Source: DATBVX01 sp963810775
GTDB lineage: Bacteria; Pseudomonadota; Gammaproteobacteria; Steroidobacterales; Steroidobacteraceae
DNA length: 64,000 nucleotides
Assembly: GCA_963810775.1 (NCBI GenBank)
Contig: CAWEOT010000007.1
Span: 62,001-126,000 of the forward strand
Direction of reading: 5' to 3'
Positions 19,718-27,900 of this stretch are shown here, piece after piece (positions within the stretch are counted from its first letter, which is position 1; each line of letters opens with the position of its first letter). A program made the translations under genes and the position numbers. Below the pieces are notes generated by a model. That model was not told the DNA's origin. It saw only the letters and a list, made by a program, of their open reading frames with translations, and made no database searches.

Positions 19718-20449
19718 ATGAGGGTTAAGAACAACTTCAAGGATGATTCGGTGATCGCCAGCCGCTATCTCGCCGATCAACTCACAGCGGAGGAGCGTGA
19801 GGAGTTCGAAACGCACCTGTTGCGCAGCCCCGAAGTTGCGGAGGAGCTCGAGGCTACGGCGCGGCTGAAGGTTGGGCTGGGCAAGCTGCAGGATTCAGGC
19901 GAGCTACCGAAGCTCCTGGGTGCGAAGCCTCTCTTCCAGCGACCCACATTCCTTGCTGCAGCCGCATTCGTGCCTCTAGCCGCCATCGGCCTTCTGTTGG
20001 TACGCACGGCGTTGATGTCCGAGCCCTCGATGCTGGCTGCATCCGCTGGATCGTTCGTCGATGAATCCGGGAGAGAGCTGCGTCCTGGCGAGACGCATGC
20101 GCTCGAGCGCTTGCGCGGCGGCAACTACGACTTGCAATTTGCTCTGCCAGATTCCCGGCAGGCGATCGAACTCCGGGTGCGCCCGGCAGCCACTGGTGGC
20201 ACTGGCACGCAATACAACGTCGCTCTGTCGGTGATTCAGGATGGAGGCGCGACCGTGCCCGTCACTGTCCTCAAGGGTCTGCGTCCGGCACCCGATCAGT
20301 ACATCAGCGTCTTTGCCGACTCGGCGCTCCTCAAGCCGGGACGCTATCAGCTGGTCGTCAGGCTCGACGGCAGCGCCTCGCCCGATGCGGAGGAGATTTT
20401 CCTCATTCGCGTGCGACCGCCTGGAAGTGCGGGGCCCGACGCAACGTAA
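19718..20449 (+). CDS. Membrane-anchored anti-sigma-like protein
   Basis: ATG at 19718 follows TTGGAGG. 243 residues. The N-terminal 50 residues (SRYLADQLTAEEREEFETHL) resemble the cytoplasmic helical domain of anti-sigma factors but lack the HxxxCxxC zinc ligands. One membrane helix (FLAAAAFVPLAAIGLLLVR) follows, then a periplasmic beta-rich domain. The gene lies 26 bases after the sigma factor. Its last 47 bases overlap the 3' end of the convergent subtilase gene, which would be a candidate for releasing the sigma factor by proteolysis (inference). Confidence 0.8.
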   Translation: MRVKNNFKDDSVIASRYLADQLTAEEREEFETHLLRSPEVAEELEATARLKVGLGKLQDSGELPKLLGAKPLFQRPTFLAAAAFVPLAAIGLLLVRTALMSEPSMLAASAGSFVDESGRELRPGETHALERLRGGNYDLQFALPDSRQAIELRVRPAATGGTGTQYNVALSVIQDGGATVPVTVLKGLRPAPDQYISVFADSALLKPGRYQLVVRLDGSASPDAEEIFLIRVRPPGSAGPDAT

Positions 20450-21632
20450 CGCCCAGCACGCCCGGGGTCAGGATTCTCGCCAGATCCGGCATCACACCGA
20501 TCCGTCCCTCGGCAATCACGCAGCCGGTGCCGAGCGCCGGGTCACCCAGAATCTCGCGCAGCCGGCGGGGTACGACTCGTCTACCTGGCTCGGCTTGCGA
20601 TACGACTCCCTGCACGATCAGGGCAACGCCCGCGATGATAGCGGCGGCAGCCGAGGTTTCACCAAAGTCTGCGGTGCACGCTGTAGTGGCGTACGGTGCA
20701 TGGGCTGTCGAATAGGGCGCGGTTACAGCCTCTCCCCACGCGTAACAGTCGACGCGGCTGCCGTAGTTGCTCGAGGCGACGCGTCGATGCCTTCCGTCTT
20801 GCACTTCAGCCCTTGCGGCGCCAACGACGATGGCGCCTGAATCACCACGAGCAGAATTTCTCCGCAAAATCCTCACGCCGCCTTCGTCGGCATACTCGTC
20901 AAGATCGATTCCGGTTTCCGGAACGATCGCATCGCAGCCATTACCCGCCGCCTCGATCACTGTGATGCCCAGCTGTGTCGCTCTACGGATGAGCGCGAAC
21001 AGCTCCGGATGGCTTTCGATGGGCAGGTTGCACATGTTTCCTTGCGGGCTGGGTATCTGCGCCTGCGTTTCGAGAAGCAGCACACCCCCGCCGCTTCCTG
21101 CGTCGTTGTGGTTCAATTCAACGAGCTTTTCGACCGCGCGGCTGATCGCGTCATAGGCGTTCTCGACGCGGGAGGCGACGTGAACGCTGGCGACTCGCGG
21201 CGCGAGGCCGACGTACCCGCCGGTCGCGCTCGCTCCGCACACGATGCCGAGAACCGCCGTGCCGTGCGCTCTGGATGCATCGTGGATGGTTCCGGTGAGC
21301 GGCTCACGGATGCGATGGGCGAGCAAACTATCGTGCTCGAGGGTCCAGCCCTGTTCGACATCGACAAAGTGTTGACCCTCACCGCTCCCACCCAAGACGC
21401 TCGCAGCGAACTCAGAACCGACGCCGACCGGGGCAGCACGCATGTGGCCCGGCCGTACGTTGCAGCTTCCCACTGCTGGGTCGTCGTCCCGCGCTGCAGG
21501 AAGCTTAGCGGCGGCAAGTTGGCGCAGGGTGCCAGCCACTCCAGCAGCGAGGCCCATGAGCAAGGCAATGCGGCGGTTCACACCGATCCGGGCCCAATCC
21601 CGGCGTCGTCCCGCTTCGACACATCTAGACAC
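20403..21632 (-). CDS. Subtilisin-like (S8) serine peptidase, exported
   Basis: 409 residues from GTG 21632; a GTG at 21581 would give a cleaner signal segment (RIALLMGLAAGVAG). The catalytic triad is complete: Asp in HFVDVEQGW, His in SRAHGTAVLGIVCG, Ser in FGETSAAAAIIAG, with the oxyanion Asn in EAAGNGCD. The protein is short, with no C-terminal accessory domain. It converges on the anti-sigma gene with a 47-base tail-to-tail overlap and faces the CHAT/sigma operon. A role in that signalling module is plausible; secreted nutrient protease is the alternative. Confidence 0.9.
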   Translation of the reverse strand: MSRCVEAGRRRDWARIGVNRRIALLMGLAAGVAGTLRQLAAAKLPAARDDDPAVGSCNVRPGHMRAAPVGVGSEFAASVLGGSGEGQHFVDVEQGWTLEHDSLLAHRIREPLTGTIHDASRAHGTAVLGIVCGASATGGYVGLAPRVASVHVASRVENAYDAISRAVEKLVELNHNDAGSGGGVLLLETQAQIPSPQGNMCNLPIESHPELFALIRRATQLGITVIEAAGNGCDAIVPETGIDLDEYADEGGVRILRRNSARGDSGAIVVGAARAEVQDGRHRRVASSNYGSRVDCYAWGEAVTAPYSTAHAPYATTACTADFGETSAAAAIIAGVALIVQGVVSQAEPGRRVVPRRLREILGDPALGTGCVIAEGRIGVMPDLARILTPGVLGVTLRRAPHFQAVARE

Positions 21633-21676
21633 GCTGTGTAAAGTCCGCTCTCCCGAGCGTGGAAGGGGAGATTGCG

Positions 21677-22087
21677 GTGAAGTGGCTGCTGACCTTGATC
21701 CTGGCTGCCGTGGCGCTGGCGGCCCTGCGCGTCTATCTCACGATGCGCCGGCGCCGCGCAGAACGGCGCGAGGATTTCGATGCGAGGCTGATTCGACAGC
21801 TGCGCGAAAAGGGCTTCGATCCATTTCAGCCGCACGAGCTGGATTTTTTCCTGGCGCTGCCTGACGAGGCGACTGCGCAAAGCGTTTCGCAACAGCTTGG
21901 TGCGGAGGGTTTCGCCATCGATACGCATCCGATGAAGGAAGGCACGGATCCGGGCGTGAGCCTGCATGCGCGCAAGTCGATGCGTTTGTCGATCGACGAG
22001 ATCGGTGCGCTTTCGAAACGCTTCACGGCACTCGCTCAGCAGCTCGGAGGCCATTACGACGGCTGGATCGTTCGACGCGGCAATTGA
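21677..22087 (+). CDS. RraB-like ribonuclease E inhibitor domain protein, membrane-anchored
   Basis: GTG at 21677 follows AAGGGGAG. 136 residues: an N-terminal membrane helix (WLLTLILAAVALAALRVYL), an Arg-rich stop-transfer stretch, and an RraB-type domain (LREKGFDPFQPHELDFFLAL, LGAEGFAIDT). RraB modulates RNase E activity in enterobacteria. The membrane helix is not present in E. coli RraB, so this is a relative rather than a proven orthologue. The gene is divergent from the subtilase with only about 45 bases between them. Confidence 0.72.
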   Translation: MKWLLTLILAAVALAALRVYLTMRRRRAERREDFDARLIRQLREKGFDPFQPHELDFFLALPDEATAQSVSQQLGAEGFAIDTHPMKEGTDPGVSLHARKSMRLSIDEIGALSKRFTALAQQLGGHYDGWIVRRGN

Positions 22088-22158
22088 CATAACCGACTCT
22101 TATATACCCCATCGGAGGGCAACCCCTCCATTGACGTCGAGCCACCGGACGCGAAATC

Positions 22159-23745
22159 GTGCGCCTCTCGAAATCAAGACTGCTTGCTTATCTGCAGTGC
22201 CCGAAGCGTCTGTGGTTGAGCGTGCACCGGCAGGAGCTCGCCCGGTATTCGCAGGCGACACGCCAGGGCTTTGAGACGGGCCACCGCGTGGGCGAAATTG
22301 CGCGCTTGCTCTACGCACAGGGGCGCACGACTGCTGTGGCCGCGGACCGCTCACTGTTGAGCGCATTCAATGAAGCCCAGGGCCTGCTATTCCCACTCGC
22401 CCCGCAGGCGGGAAGCAAGGTGTTCTTCGAAGCGGCCTTCAGGCACGAAGGAGTTCTGATTCGCGCCGACGTGCTGGAATATAACGCCGCGGGCACGCGT
22501 CTCATCGAAGTAAAAGCGGGTGGACGCGTCAAGGAGGAATATGCACCTGATGTCGCCATCCAGAAGTGGGTGATCAACGGCGCGGGCGTGAGTCTGAGCG
22601 ACATCTCAGTCGCGTACCTCAACACGAGATTCGTCTACCCGGGAAGTGGCGACTATCGTGGCTTGCTGGTCGAGACACCGGTAGGCGACCTCGCCAGTCC
22701 GCTCGTTCCGCAGGTGGCGATTTGGGTTCGTGAGGCGACGCGCACGCTCTCCGGACCTGAACCCGCTATCGGGGTCGGCACTCATTGCCGTACGCCCCAT
22801 GAGTGCCCATTCATCGGGCATTGCTGGCCACAAACCGAATACCCGCTCACCGGTCTGCCAAGACTGGGGGTCAAGCTCAACGAATACGTATCGCGGGGCT
22901 ACCGGGATGTGCGTGAAGTGCCGGAAGAGGAGATCAGCGGCGAGTTACAGCTGCGCGTATGGCGGGCGACAGTTACGAATCAAGCGGACATCCGCCCAGC
23001 CCTGCGCAACGAGCTGCGTGCCGTTCCCTATCCGCGTTACTACCTGGACTTCGAAACGATCGAATTTGCGGTGCCGATCTGGCCGGGCACACGCCCGCGG
23101 CAGGCGATTCCGTTCCAGTGGTCGATTCACGTTGAAAGACCAACGGGGGCGATGGAGCACTTCGAGTACCTGGATCTGAGTGGCGACCTTCCAGTCGAAC
23201 GTGTCGCTCGCAATCTCCTGGAAGTTCTCGGCAGGGAAGGCGCGATCATTTCGTACTCAGGCTACGAGGGCCGTTGCATTCAGACTCTGGCGGAGTTCGT
23301 GCCCGACTGCGCTGAGGCCTTACGTGCGCTCGAGCCTCGGCTCGTCGATCTGTTGCCGATCTTTCGTCGCAACTACTACCACCCGCAAATGAAGGGAAGC
23401 TGGTCGATCAAAGCGGTGCTGCCAACCGTCGCGCCTGAAATGAGCTACGAGGTGTTAGGGGAGGTCCGAGAGGGAGACGCTGTGCAGCGCGCTTACCTCG
23501 AGGCGATCAATCCTCTGACGCCTGCCAGCAGAAGAGCCGAGATCGCGCGTGCCCTTCTCGAGTATTGCCAGTTCGACACTCACGCAATGGTGAGGCTGAC
23601 ACAGGCGTTTAGGGAGCTGCCTAAGCCAGCCGGAGGTCGGCGCCCCACTGCAGCGATATGCATGCTGAGCGAGCCGACTTCCGGCTGTGGCAGGGGGAAT
23701 CAGAGGGAGAAGCAGGGATCGCGATCGCGCGCCGGCGCGCCGTAA
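22159..23745 (+). CDS. DUF2779 protein: RecB-like nuclease plus DEDD-type exonuclease-like domain
   Basis: 528 residues from GTG 22159. The N-terminal half looks like a Cas4/AddB-type PD-(D/E)XK nuclease. It has a Cys in LQCPKRLW, active-site-like IRADVLEY and LIEVKAG, and a cluster of three Cys at spacing five (CRTPHECPFIGHC) that could hold an iron-sulfur cluster with the first Cys. The C-terminal half (DUF2779) starts at about residue 295 with YYLDFETIEF, the first DxE motif of DEDD 3'-5' exonucleases, and ends with EYCQFDT. The physiological role of the family is not established; DNA or RNA processing or defence are possibilities. The last 46 bases overlap a convergent small gene. Confidence 0.8.
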   Translation: MRLSKSRLLAYLQCPKRLWLSVHRQELARYSQATRQGFETGHRVGEIARLLYAQGRTTAVAADRSLLSAFNEAQGLLFPLAPQAGSKVFFEAAFRHEGVLIRADVLEYNAAGTRLIEVKAGGRVKEEYAPDVAIQKWVINGAGVSLSDISVAYLNTRFVYPGSGDYRGLLVETPVGDLASPLVPQVAIWVREATRTLSGPEPAIGVGTHCRTPHECPFIGHCWPQTEYPLTGLPRLGVKLNEYVSRGYRDVREVPEEEISGELQLRVWRATVTNQADIRPALRNELRAVPYPRYYLDFETIEFAVPIWPGTRPRQAIPFQWSIHVERPTGAMEHFEYLDLSGDLPVERVARNLLEVLGREGAIISYSGYEGRCIQTLAEFVPDCAEALRALEPRLVDLLPIFRRNYYHPQMKGSWSIKAVLPTVAPEMSYEVLGEVREGDAVQRAYLEAINPLTPASRRAEIARALLEYCQFDTHAMVRLTQAFRELPKPAGGRRPTAAICMLSEPTSGCGRGNQREKQGSRSRAGAP

Positions 23746-23906
23746 GCATTGAGCTGGATCGCGTTGTAGATCGTAAGCTTCTCGTCGAGGCTTCTGCCCG
23801 CCGTCCGCGCCCTGGTGCGGATCGCCCGCAGCGTCTCAACCAGTCTTTCCACGCGACCGTCAAGGTGGTATTCGGATTCCGGCAAGTGATATTCACGCAA
23901 CGACAT
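23700..23906 (-). CDS. Small acidic/basic hypothetical protein
   Basis: 68 residues from ATG 23906, with a clear AGGAG seven bases upstream of the start. It starts with MSLREYHLPESEYHLDGRV and is mostly charged, predicted helical (VERLVETLRAIRTRARTAG). I recognise no family. The ribosome site, balanced amino-acid composition and position 37 bases after the decarboxylase stop suggest it is the last gene of that operon. It overlaps the 3' end of the DUF2779 gene on the other strand. Confidence 0.6.
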   Translation of the reverse strand: MSLREYHLPESEYHLDGRVERLVETLRAIRTRARTAGRSLDEKLTIYNAIQLNAYGAPARDRDPCFSL

Positions 23907-23943
23907 GATGGCTCTCCTGCTGCAATGTGATTTCCGATGGGCG

Positions 23944-25530
23944 CTACGTTAGCGCGTACCGTCCAGGAGAGCGGCCAGACTGTTTGAACGCCGGTTCAGT
24001 GTTTCTTAGCGTTTTGTGGCTCGCCACGTGGCGCTCCTGATGCGCACGCCGACCGATCATGGCCAGGGCTTCGAACACGTTGTCGATGTCACGCTGCGTA
24101 GTGCGCTGAGAGCAGATTGAAAGGCGCAGCACCGTGCGGCCGCGAAGCTTCGTGGTCATCACCGAGGCCAGTCCGGATACCTGGATCTGCTCGGCGATCA
24201 GCTGATTGAGGTGATCCAGGTACTCGTCGGCGTTTTCTCCGACGAGATCACGGGGTCGATAGCGAAAGCAGTACAGGTACAGGAGTGGCTCGTGCAGCAC
24301 CTCGAAATCCGGATGCGCGGTGACCAGCTCGTGTGCGTGGCGCGCCTGCTGGATTCCCGACCTCAGGTTGCTGCGCAGGCCCTCGAGCCCCAGGTGGCGC
24401 AAGGTCATCCAGACTTTCAGCGCGCGAAAGCCACGCGACATCTCTGGGCCATATTCCAGGAAGTCCAGGCCGTGGTAATCGGAGGGGTGCAGACCGCGCA
24501 GGTAGGGCGCGGTGAGTGAAAACGTGCGCCGCAGTTTTTCCGCATCGCGCACCAGCAGACAGCCGGCGTCGTACGGCACGGCGAACCACTTGTGTGGATC
24601 GAAGGTCAGGGAGTCGAGTCGTTCGATGCCACGGAAGTGCTCTTGCAGCTCGGGCAGCATGGCGCCGGCTGCGCCGCAAGCGCCGTCACCGTGCAGCCAG
24701 AGGCCGTATTCGGCGCAGAGGTCCGCAAGCTCCGCTAAGGGATCGATGCAACCGACATTCACCGAGCCGATCTGGGCGACGACGCAGAAGGGTCGATCGC
24801 CGCGCGCGATGTCCTCATCGAGCATCCTCCGCAGCGCCGTGCAATCGAGCGAAAAATCACTTCGGCTCGGCACGAGGCGCACCGCATTGCGTCCAAGATT
24901 GAGCATGTCCGCCACGCGGATAACCGAGCAGTGCCCTTCGTGATCCGACATGTAGAGAAGGAACCGTCCGTCGCGCGCCTCGCTCTGCAGCCCTTCCGCG
25001 GTCGAGTCATATTCCGCCGTATTGCGCAACGCCACGAGAAGCGCCGAGAAGTTCGCCATCGTCGCACCGGAGACAAAGATCCCGCCGCAATCGGGCGGAT
25101 AGCCGAGAAGTTCGGCCAGCCAGCGTACGCTCAGACGCTCGATCTCCGTGGCCGCGGGACCGAGCTTCCACCCACCGGCATTGGTATTGACGCTCGCGGC
25201 AAGGGCTTCTGCCAGCGCGCCGATCATCGTTCCGGAGCCGGTCACATACACGAAGTGGCGCGGTGAGCCGATCGCGGTGAGGTTGGGAAGAACACGTCCT
25301 TCCCAGTCATCGAGCAGGTTCTCCGCAGGCTCGCCACGCCGTGTCAGCCGATCGGATCCGAAAAGCGCCTGCACCAGCGTTGCGGTCAGGGACGGCATCA
25401 CCGGTCGGGTATCGAGTGAACGGAAGTAGTCGGTCATCATGTCGATGACGCGATACCCCAGCCGGCGAAACTCCTCGGGCGGGAGCTCGCCGGCGGGGCG
25501 TGGGTCGCGAATGAATCCGACGTCGCTCAC
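23944..25530 (-). CDS. Group II PLP-dependent amino-acid decarboxylase
   Basis: 528 residues from GTG 25530. It fits the aromatic-L-amino-acid/glutamate decarboxylase family: PLP lysine in LTFDPHKWF, FVSGATMANFSAL for the phosphate region, WLHGDGACG for the PLP aspartate, and the N-terminal MMTDYFRSLDTRPVMP. It would convert an amino acid, probably aromatic, to the amine. The gene lies 12 bases downstream of a diiron protein gene, so amine formation and an oxidation may be linked. The residues after RRAHQERHVASHK look like an unconserved tail. Confidence 0.9.
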   Translation of the reverse strand: MSDVGFIRDPRPAGELPPEEFRRLGYRVIDMMTDYFRSLDTRPVMPSLTATLVQALFGSDRLTRRGEPAENLLDDWEGRVLPNLTAIGSPRHFVYVTGSGTMIGALAEALAASVNTNAGGWKLGPAATEIERLSVRWLAELLGYPPDCGGIFVSGATMANFSALLVALRNTAEYDSTAEGLQSEARDGRFLLYMSDHEGHCSVIRVADMLNLGRNAVRLVPSRSDFSLDCTALRRMLDEDIARGDRPFCVVAQIGSVNVGCIDPLAELADLCAEYGLWLHGDGACGAAGAMLPELQEHFRGIERLDSLTFDPHKWFAVPYDAGCLLVRDAEKLRRTFSLTAPYLRGLHPSDYHGLDFLEYGPEMSRGFRALKVWMTLRHLGLEGLRSNLRSGIQQARHAHELVTAHPDFEVLHEPLLYLYCFRYRPRDLVGENADEYLDHLNQLIAEQIQVSGLASVMTTKLRGRTVLRLSICSQRTTQRDIDNVFEALAMIGRRAHQERHVASHKTLRNTEPAFKQSGRSPGRYALT

Positions 25531-25542
25531 CGGCGAGATCGC

Positions 25543-26508
25543 TCAGGCCTGCATGATCGGCGTGAGTGCCTGCACGATGCGTGCGAGCTGCTCCGACGTC
25601 GTGAGACCTGTCAGCAAACGCATGAAATGCGGATGCTGTACGCCGGTGATGATGTACTGCCAGCGATAGGCCCTGAGCACGCCGATGTCGAGCGCACGAC
25701 GCTCATCGGCCGTGAAATCGCGTCCGGCGATGGCCGCAAAGTACTCCACATCCGCAGCGGCTTGTCCTTGCAGCAAGCCATCGACGCCCGCGACCAGTTC
25801 GATCAGGTCGGTGACTGCGCGATCACGTTCGGCCGGCGTGAGCTTCGCATCTTCGCGCTGCCACTCGAGCTCGTCGAGCATCGCGTGCTGAGCCTCCTCC
25901 CGCCAGTGGTACATGAAGACGTCCTTCCACAGAGGCGACACGTCGTCTTCCGTATCGATGCTCTCCACGTAGTGTTTCTGGCTGAAGAGCTCGATGAAAC
26001 AGGTGAGGCCCAGCACCGCCCAGGTCGACTTGCCGAGCACAAACTCGGCGATGGCATTCGGATCCGCCGCGGCCCGATAGCCGCTGGGCATGACCTCGCC
26101 GACCATCGCCTCGATGCGTCGAAACAGTTCCTGGTGCTTGAGCTCCTCGTCGCTGAAGCGCACCAGAGCCTGCAGGGCGGTCTGGTTGCCGAGCCAGTGG
26201 TCGCGGCTGATTTCGAGAATCTTGGCGTTGATGAAACGTTCCACGAGTCCGAACAGGAGCGCGTAGGTGCGGCCCTGCACCTGCGTGAGCAGGCGCGCTT
26301 CGGCCGCGCTGAGAAAGGTGAGGTCGTCGACCTTCGATAGTCCGTTCGGCAGGAAACGCTGCGACAGGTCGAAATGACGGCCGCGGATCACGTCAGCATC
26401 GATGTCCCAGCGAACACGCTTGGAAGCATTGATGCAACGCGCATAGCGCGCGGAATTCGCCATGTGACCGGCGATCGTGCCTTGGACCATCTCTGCTGCT
26501 GCATTCAT
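25543..26508 (-). CDS. Ferritin-like diiron protein, possibly AurF-type N-oxygenase
   Basis: ATG at 26508 is preceded by GGAGCGAAGG. 321 residues, all-helical, with two ExxH motifs (DEELKHQELF and REEAQHAMLDE) and extra Glu residues in the partner helices (LLFGLVERFINA, CFIELFSQ). This is the ligand set of a four-helix-bundle dinuclear iron site. The spacing resembles AurF-like arylamine N-oxygenases (PF11583), but a ferritin-like hydroxylase of another kind is possible. It is the first gene of a decarboxylase operon and is divergent from a hydrolase-LuxR regulator, 195 bases away. Confidence 0.75.
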   Translation of the reverse strand: MNAAAEMVQGTIAGHMANSARYARCINASKRVRWDIDADVIRGRHFDLSQRFLPNGLSKVDDLTFLSAAEARLLTQVQGRTYALLFGLVERFINAKILEISRDHWLGNQTALQALVRFSDEELKHQELFRRIEAMVGEVMPSGYRAAADPNAIAEFVLGKSTWAVLGLTCFIELFSQKHYVESIDTEDDVSPLWKDVFMYHWREEAQHAMLDELEWQREDAKLTPAERDRAVTDLIELVAGVDGLLQGQAAADVEYFAAIAGRDFTADERRALDIGVLRAYRWQYIITGVQHPHFMRLLTGLTTSEQLARIVQALTPIMQA

Positions 26509-26703
26509 GACCTTCGCTCCAGTTGAATGGGGGGTGTCCTGTGGGCGCGCAGGATGGCGAAACCGGGGCCAAAGAAACAGGGAAGAAAGTCCTGACGTGC
26601 TACCCAACCGTCCGATTTGGCCGGGAGATTTGTCCCGACATACGGGGCGGACTCAGTAGCAGCCCAGCGGGCGCGGTAAACTCCGCGTGGGGAGGGCGCT
26701 CGG

Positions 26704-27780
26704 TTGCAACAATCAATTCGCTATCTGAGGACGAATGACAACGTACGGGTTGCCTGGGCTACGTCCGGCAAAGGCCCGCCGCTCATCAAGGCCTCGAACT
26801 GGTTGAGCCACCTCAGCTACGACCTCGAGAGCCCGATATGGCGGCACTGGATCGACTTCCTGAGCAGCCACTTCCGCCTCATTCGCTATGACGAACGCGG
26901 CTGTGGCATGACCGACTGGGAGGTCGCCGATCTCTCGACGGAGCGCTCGACCGACGACCTCGCGGCCGTGATCGAAGCCAGCGATCCCGGAGAGCAATTC
27001 GTGCTTCTAGGTGTTTCGCAGGGCGCCGCGGCGTCGGTCGGTTATGCGGTGCGCCATCGAGAGCGCGTGTCGCGGCTCATTCTCTATGGCGGCTATGCGG
27101 TGGGCTGGTCGCATCGCCAGGACTCCGACGGATTGCGCCGGTATCGCGCCATGATCGAGCTCGCCCGGCTGGGCTGGGGCAAGGACAATCCGGTCTTCCG
27201 ACAACTGTTCACCTCGCTATTCGTGCCGGGGGCTCGGCCGGAGCAGATCGTATGGTTCAACGAACTGTGTCGGCGTACGACGTCGCCAGAGATGGCCACG
27301 CGGCTCCTCACTGCGCGCGCCGACATCAACGTTCGAGCCTTGCTGTCCCAGGTTCGGGTCCCCACGCTAGTCGTGCATGCGCGCAACGACGAAGTCGTGC
27401 CGTTTTCGGCGGGCAAGATGCTGGCCACAGAGATCCCGAACGCTGAGTTCGTAGAACTGGACTCACGCAACCACATCCTGCTCGCGGATGAGCCCGCCTG
27501 GGGGCGCTTCAAGGAAGTGGTGCTCGACTTCGCCGGCCGCCCGAAGGACATGGGGGCCGAGGATCCGCTGTTTGCCTGTTTGTCGGCGCGCGAGCGCGAC
27601 ATCCTGGCTGCACTCGTCGCGGGGCGCAGTAATTCCGAGATCGGCGCAGCGCTCTTCATCAGTGACAAGACGGTCCGCAATTCGCTCACTCGGATATTCG
27701 AGAAGCTCGGCGTGCGCACGCGTACGCAGGCCGCCGTCCTGGCGCGCGATCACGGGTTCACGCCCAGCGCCGAAATGTAG
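26704..27780 (+). CDS. Alpha/beta hydrolase fused to LuxR-type helix-turn-helix
   Basis: 358 residues from TTG 26704, with GGGGAGG nearby upstream. Residues 1 to about 280 are an alpha/beta hydrolase: nucleophile elbow GVSQGAA, oxyanion region, and His in SRNHILL. Residues about 290-355 are a LuxR C-terminal HTH (LSARERDILAALVAGRSNSEIGAALFISDKTVRNSL). Such fusions use the hydrolase fold as the input domain of a transcription factor. The gene is divergent from the diiron/decarboxylase operon and is a reasonable candidate for its regulator. Whether the hydrolase is active or only binds ligand is unknown; the catalytic Ser and His are both present. Confidence 0.9.
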   Translation: MQQSIRYLRTNDNVRVAWATSGKGPPLIKASNWLSHLSYDLESPIWRHWIDFLSSHFRLIRYDERGCGMTDWEVADLSTERSTDDLAAVIEASDPGEQFVLLGVSQGAAASVGYAVRHRERVSRLILYGGYAVGWSHRQDSDGLRRYRAMIELARLGWGKDNPVFRQLFTSLFVPGARPEQIVWFNELCRRTTSPEMATRLLTARADINVRALLSQVRVPTLVVHARNDEVVPFSAGKMLATEIPNAEFVELDSRNHILLADEPAWGRFKEVVLDFAGRPKDMGAEDPLFACLSARERDILAALVAGRSNSEIGAALFISDKTVRNSLTRIFEKLGVRTRTQAAVLARDHGFTPSAEM

Positions 27781-27900
27781 GAGTGATGCGGCGCGGCGTG
27801 CAATAACCGTAAGCGAGGCCCGCCGAACCAAAGGTAATAGCGCCCGCAGTCCGGGCCGCAATAAACTCACGCGCCTGGCAATCGAAGATGGAGGTGGACC

